From: Streptomyces sp. DH41
GTDB taxonomy: Bacteria; Actinomycetota; Actinomycetes; Streptomycetales; Streptomycetaceae
Direction of reading: 5' to 3'
NCBI RefSeq assembly: GCF_029813785.1
Contig: NZ_JARVKY010000004.1
Coordinates: 124,001-188,000, forward strand
DNA: 64,000 nucleotides
A program made the translations under genes and the position numbers. This document shows, piece by piece, positions 62,401 through 64,000 of the stretch (the stretch's first letter is position 1; every line of letters begins with the position of its first letter). The notes under the pieces were generated by a model. It was not told the origin of the DNA and ran no database searches. It saw only the letters and a list, made by a program, of their open reading frames with translations.

Positions 62401-62488
62401 AGAACTCGGTGGTACTCGTCGCGCCCGGGGCCAGGGCGCCGATACCGACCACGGCCACGGGCACCTGCGGGGAGTGGGGGGCGGTCAC
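56495..62488 (-). CDS. pfaA: PUFA-synthase-type megasynthase, KS-AT-ACP-KR-DH with a single ACP (PfaA-like)
   Basis: A 1997-residue protein. Ketosynthase (8-465): Cys207 in TDAACASS, His342 in EAHGTGTKAGD, His383 in IGHTKCAAG. Acyltransferase (about 568-900): GQGSQYVGMG, Ser680 in GGHSFGE, His in SHAFHS. One acyl carrier protein (about 1125-1205): Ser1163 in DLGIDSIKRVEIL. Ketoreductase (about 1250-1710): TGGARG at 1458-1463, Ser1628, Tyr1642. Terminal hot-dog dehydratase (about 1735-1997): His1751 and Asp1918 in AAVDGALQ. The GTG at 62488 follows AGGAGGAGC; a GTG at 62545 overlapping the PfaD stop by GTGA is the alternative. The usual Pfa proteins carry four to nine tandem ACPs. Confidence 0.9.
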   Translation of the reverse strand: MTAPHSPQVPVAVVGIGALAPGATSTTEFWRNVLSGRDLITDVPPSRWLVEDHYDPDPAALDKTYARRGAFLPEVGFDPLAYGIPPATLPVTDTSQLLALMVADQVLTDAGGLSGVDRERVGVVLGATSLELLGQMQGRTQRPVWLKALREHGVPEAEAQAVCDTIRDHYTPWQESTFPGLLGNVVAGRVANRFDLHGTNHTTDAACASSFAALSAAVAELALGRADLMVSGGVDTLNDIGTFMCFSKTPALSPTGDCRPFSDAADGTMLGEAVVMYALKRLSDAERDGDRIHAVIRGIGASSDGKGTAIYAPLPEGQARALRRAYEQAGYDPGTVELVEAHGTGTKAGDAAELAALRTVFETNGRPERQWCAIGSVKSQIGHTKCAAGAAGLLKAVMSLHHQVLPPTIKVERPDPAMRTRDNPFYVNTEARPWVRAPGHPRRASVSSFGFGGSNFHIALEEYVPSEGLPGRSAWRSRSAPTELVLFSAPSPAALLERTIDRGRSLAEIARESQAGFGPTDDVRLAVSAADTDDLCDKFARAAAAVRQRPHTAFSVPGTHYATGAPAPGKVAFLFPGQGSQYVGMGADLAMLAPAAQGVWDRLGGARYEDRALHRVVFPPPGFTDEEREARAALLNATEWAQPALAVHSVALLEVVRGLGLRPDCVGGHSFGELIALHAAGALDAASLVALARTRGELMRAAAGTPGAMLAVSAGLDRVTAVLDEAGVRRVWPANHNAPDQVVVSGETGAIEAAEREFLTRGISSRRLDTSHAFHSPLVASAAEPLLRFLRDTTLTAPVLDVYGNADASPYPRDPDEVRRRIAEHLASPVLFHEQVEAMYAAGVRTFVEVGAGAALTGLVGRILGDREHTAAALDRRGQNTAGTLHNALGELAVRGVRLDYEFLWAPYGPSGTAAKEREPRMTVQISGANYGQPYPPAGGAPELPPPNPPRSLPTPAPARASVPAPVLVPAAEPVPAPTDTDTDTSTDTDAAPALPAGPHWAAMVESVQRQAAEAHVACHRMLADSHMAFLKMTETTLTALLGSGREDTPARPTPSWSPAVAAAPPTPFAPPVPDPATELGTTIPATDLLPPTPAPPAAPVVPSARAPESPVRSVPDRADAPPAATPDRLEELLLSVVAERTGYPVSMLNADMELATDLGIDSIKRVEILSAVRQRVGDLPTGDVAALGRLGTLREIVDALTTAAAPVAEATAPSEPPAPSEALAPSEALAPSEPPAVEEGPPEPVELRRLALRTVTAPAPGLEMAGLDDGPVSVVGGPSRLAALVAGKLTGRGIRAKTATRVPDGARAVVHLGGMTDVAAPEEAGRILREALRTARSVAPRMEATGGAFVTVQDTGGDFGLDGRAPGRAWLGGLAALARTAAREWPAASVKAIDCERGGRDAEAVAEAIVAELLEGGPSPEAGLRADGTRVVPRAVAAPLEQGTPTGIGPESVIVATGGARGVTAAALADLARTHQPRVVLLGRTELVAEPAGAAEATDEAALVRLLGARRADGTGPAEISAQARAILAAREVRATLATLEEAGCQVRYLPVDIRDGEALAAALHEVRADWGPVTAIVHGAGVLADKRISDKTDEQFDRVMSTKVDGLRTLLEATADDPLELICLFSSVAGVFGNAGQSDYAMANGVLDHVASAERTGRPHCRVRSIAWGPWRGGMVTPALAEHFGRSGIELIPVDRGAAAFTAELGAADRDTRIALVAGAGDATPDSAGDPSPARIRITSTTHPYLTDHRVADEPVLPLAMALEWFVRAAGAWRPTAGGPVLRDVRVLDKVTLPRLAHDGHRLTVHGRRRDVGPPSGLEAELRDEDGASHFRAVLDFEATLPEREPWAPGSETTEPADTTGRAVLYDGRTLFHGPRFHALRALGSVRPDGAEATVVGVAELGWGDDHWGTDPAAVDGALQLALLWTEHALAAASLPMAVAECRVHRRGPAPDGLRCVVRARKVHDTGARCDVALFDPDGALRTELLGVELVRRPD
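58783..58854. repeat. Four 18-bp tandem repeats between ACP and KR in pfaA
   Basis: Four 18-bp units, GCGCCTCGGACGGGGCGA or close variants, encode repeats of Ala-Pro-Ser-Glu-x-x in the flexible linker after the single ACP. They may be slippage products. Confidence 0.75.
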
Positions 62489-62541
62489 GGGCTCCTCCTG
62501 TCGTGGGACGCCGTCTTCCGGGTCCGGGGTGTGGGCCGCGG

Positions 62542-64000
62542 TCACGCGAGCCTGCGCGGCGTGTAGTCGAACGCCGCGGCCGGAACCGGGACGCCGTAGG
62601 TCCGCAGCTGGTGGGCCCGGGTGACGACCGCCGCGCCTTCGAGGAGGTTGAGCGCGATCTGCACCACGGTCCGGTTCGCCCGCTCGGCGAGGAAGCCGCC
62701 TGCGGTCCACCGGTTGAACGCGCCCATCGCCGGGCCGCACCAGAGCTGGTAGTCGGCGCGCCGGGTGGTGTCCCCGTCGATGGCCCAGCGGCTGGAGCTG
62801 CCGAGGTACCAGCGGAAGACCAGCGCCATCCGGTGCTTGGGATCACTCCGGGCCCGGGTGATCTGCTCCGGGTCGCGGGCCTGCCAGAACCGCTCGGTCC
62901 TTTCCCAGACCTCGTCGACGGAGGCCCGCAGGATGTCCCGTTCCAGTTTCGTCCGTACCGCCGACGGGAGTTCCTCCAGTGACGGGTACGCCCGGTAGGC
63001 GGCGTACAGCTGTGCGGCCCTGGGGGCGAACATGGTGCCCCGGCGGAGTACCTGGAGGGTGACGCCCAGCTCGAACATGTCGGCCGCGGGGGCCATGGCC
63101 ACGTCGGCGATGTCCGCCTGGGCGAGCATGGCCTTGGCGTCGTCGGAGATACCGGCCTCCGTGGCCGTCTGGTTCACCGATCCCGTCACCACGTAGCCGG
63201 CCCCGAGCGCGAACGCCGCCGCCACCCCGGCGGGTGTGCCGAGCCCTCCCGCGGCACCGATCCCGATCGGGCGCCGGTAGCCGAGGCGCCGGGTGATGTC
63301 GTCGCGCAGGGCCAGCACGCGGGGCAGCGTCGAGCCCAGCGGCCGGTTGTCGGTGTGCCCACCGCTGTCGGCCTCCACCGTGATGTCCTCGGCCACCGGT
63401 ACGCGCGCGGCGAGTTCGGCCTCCTCGCCGCTGAGCTCGCCCTGCTCCACGAGCCGGCGCAGCAGGTCGTGCGGAGCGGGCGAGAGGAACTTCTCGGCCA
63501 CCTCGGGCCGGGAGATCTTGGCGAGGATCCGGGTGGGCCGCCGGATCCGCCCGTCGCCGTCCCGGCGCAGTCCGCGGGTCGCGCACAGCACCGCGGCGGG
63601 GGTGAGTTCCATGTACGCCGACAGCGACACGCAGGGCACACGGTGGTGCAGCAGCAGCTTGGCGACCCGGAGTTCGAGTTCCGGTTCGGCCGGCGAGTGG
63701 ATGAGGTTCACGCCCCAGTTCGTCCTGCCCTCGAGTCGGCCGGCCAGCTCGCGCACGGCACGCTCGACCTCGGGCAGTCCGAGGCCCGCGGCACCGAAGA
63801 ACCCGAGCATGTCGGCCCGGGCCATCTCGGAGACCATGCGGGTGGTCGCGATGCCGTTCGCCATCTCGCCCGCCACATAGGGGAAGCGGACGCCGTGCGC
63901 CTCGCAGAAGGTGCGTCCGCCGAGCCACTCCGGATACAGCGGCGGCAGCGTGCCGACGACCTCGCCGGCCGGCCGGGGGCCGGGCGCCAGGCCGAGTGCC
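62542..64000 (-). CDS. pfaD: Trans-acting enoyl reductase of PUFA synthase (PfaD-like), N-terminus cut by the window edge
   Basis: The last 485 codons are present and the frame runs out at 64000. The flavin-dependent 2-nitropropane-dioxygenase-like TIM barrel shows LPPLYPEWLGGRTFCEAHG, FPYVAGEMANGIATTRMV, WGVNLIHSPAEPELE, VEADSGGHTDNRPLG and IGIGAAGGLGTPAGVAAAFALG in order, then the PfaD-specific DPKHRMALVFRWYLG and LWCGPAMGAFNRW. It reduces enoyl-ACP double bonds during each cycle, using FMN and NAD(P)H. It leads the three visible pfa genes. Its TGA overlaps a GTG of the next frame (GTGA), so coupling to the PfaA-like gene is likely. The promoter lies beyond the window. Confidence 0.9.
   Translation of the reverse strand, partial: ALGLAPGPRPAGEVVGTLPPLYPEWLGGRTFCEAHGVRFPYVAGEMANGIATTRMVSEMARADMLGFFGAAGLGLPEVERAVRELAGRLEGRTNWGVNLIHSPAEPELELRVAKLLLHHRVPCVSLSAYMELTPAAVLCATRGLRRDGDGRIRRPTRILAKISRPEVAEKFLSPAPHDLLRRLVEQGELSGEEAELAARVPVAEDITVEADSGGHTDNRPLGSTLPRVLALRDDITRRLGYRRPIGIGAAGGLGTPAGVAAAFALGAGYVVTGSVNQTATEAGISDDAKAMLAQADIADVAMAPAADMFELGVTLQVLRRGTMFAPRAAQLYAAYRAYPSLEELPSAVRTKLERDILRASVDEVWERTERFWQARDPEQITRARSDPKHRMALVFRWYLGSSSRWAIDGDTTRRADYQLWCGPAMGAFNRWTAGGFLAERANRTVVQIALNLLEGAAVVTRAHQLRTYGVPVPAAAFDYTPRRLA

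Overview
The window is very GC-rich, with strong G/C bias at third codon positions, many ATGA/GTGA stop-start overlaps, GTG and TTG starts, and gene families (NarL-type two-component systems, DUF-type secreted proteins, Tat-exported glycosidases) typical of a Streptomyces or close relative. No tRNA, rRNA, insertion sequence, phage gene or CRISPR array was seen. It reads as accessory chromosome: transport and signalling on the left, sugar catabolism in the middle, a large lipid/polyketide synthase on the right.

Region 1 (1-17.4 kb): a histidine kinase cut by the left edge, two SAM methyltransferases flanking a type-B carboxylesterase, and a MFS exporter coupled to a FAD monooxygenase (a drug-inactivation/efflux type pair). 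Next come a MacB/FtsX-type ABC exporter, a NarL-type kinase/regulator pair, a membrane acyltransferase and a secreted alpha/beta hydrolase. The 3' end of a fatty-acid desaturase is stranded between the acyltransferase and the kinase. The ABC operon and the hydrolase-acyltransferase operon share a 51-bp upstream element at the same distance from their start codons, which suggests one regulon.

Region 2 (17.4-25.3 kb): a POT peptide transporter with a CocE-type hydrolase, an APC amino-acid permease, an ACMSD-type amidohydrolase, and a short-chain dehydrogenase behind a promoter covered by a TGCAC-type palindrome.

Region 3 (25.3-49.7 kb): a complete L-rhamnose system. Leftward are isomerase (rhaI), fused rhamnulose-1-phosphate aldolase/lactaldehyde dehydrogenase (rhaEW) and kinase (rhaB). 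Rightward are a CUT2 ABC importer (rhaT, rhaP, rhaQ, rhaS), the mutarotase (rhaU) and a LacI-family repressor. It is followed by secreted glycosidases: GH78, GH106-like and GH127 leftward, and a second GH106-like enzyme rightward. Four promoters (rhaI, rhaT, GH127, second GH106) each have a sigma70-like -35/-10 with a 17-18 bp spacer and a LacI-type operator about 5-20 bp past the predicted start, so one repressor may control release, import and breakdown of rhamnose.

Region 4 (49.8-64 kb): three leftward genes of a PUFA-synthase-type (Pfa) secondary lipid synthase in the order enoyl reductase (PfaD, cut by the right edge), KS-AT-ACP-KR-DH (PfaA type, one ACP only) and KS-CLF-AT-DH-DH (PfaC type with the PfaB-like AT fused in). 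All catalytic residues checked are present except one substitution in the PfaA-type dehydratase motif. The product cannot be deduced from the sequence and is the most interesting open question here.
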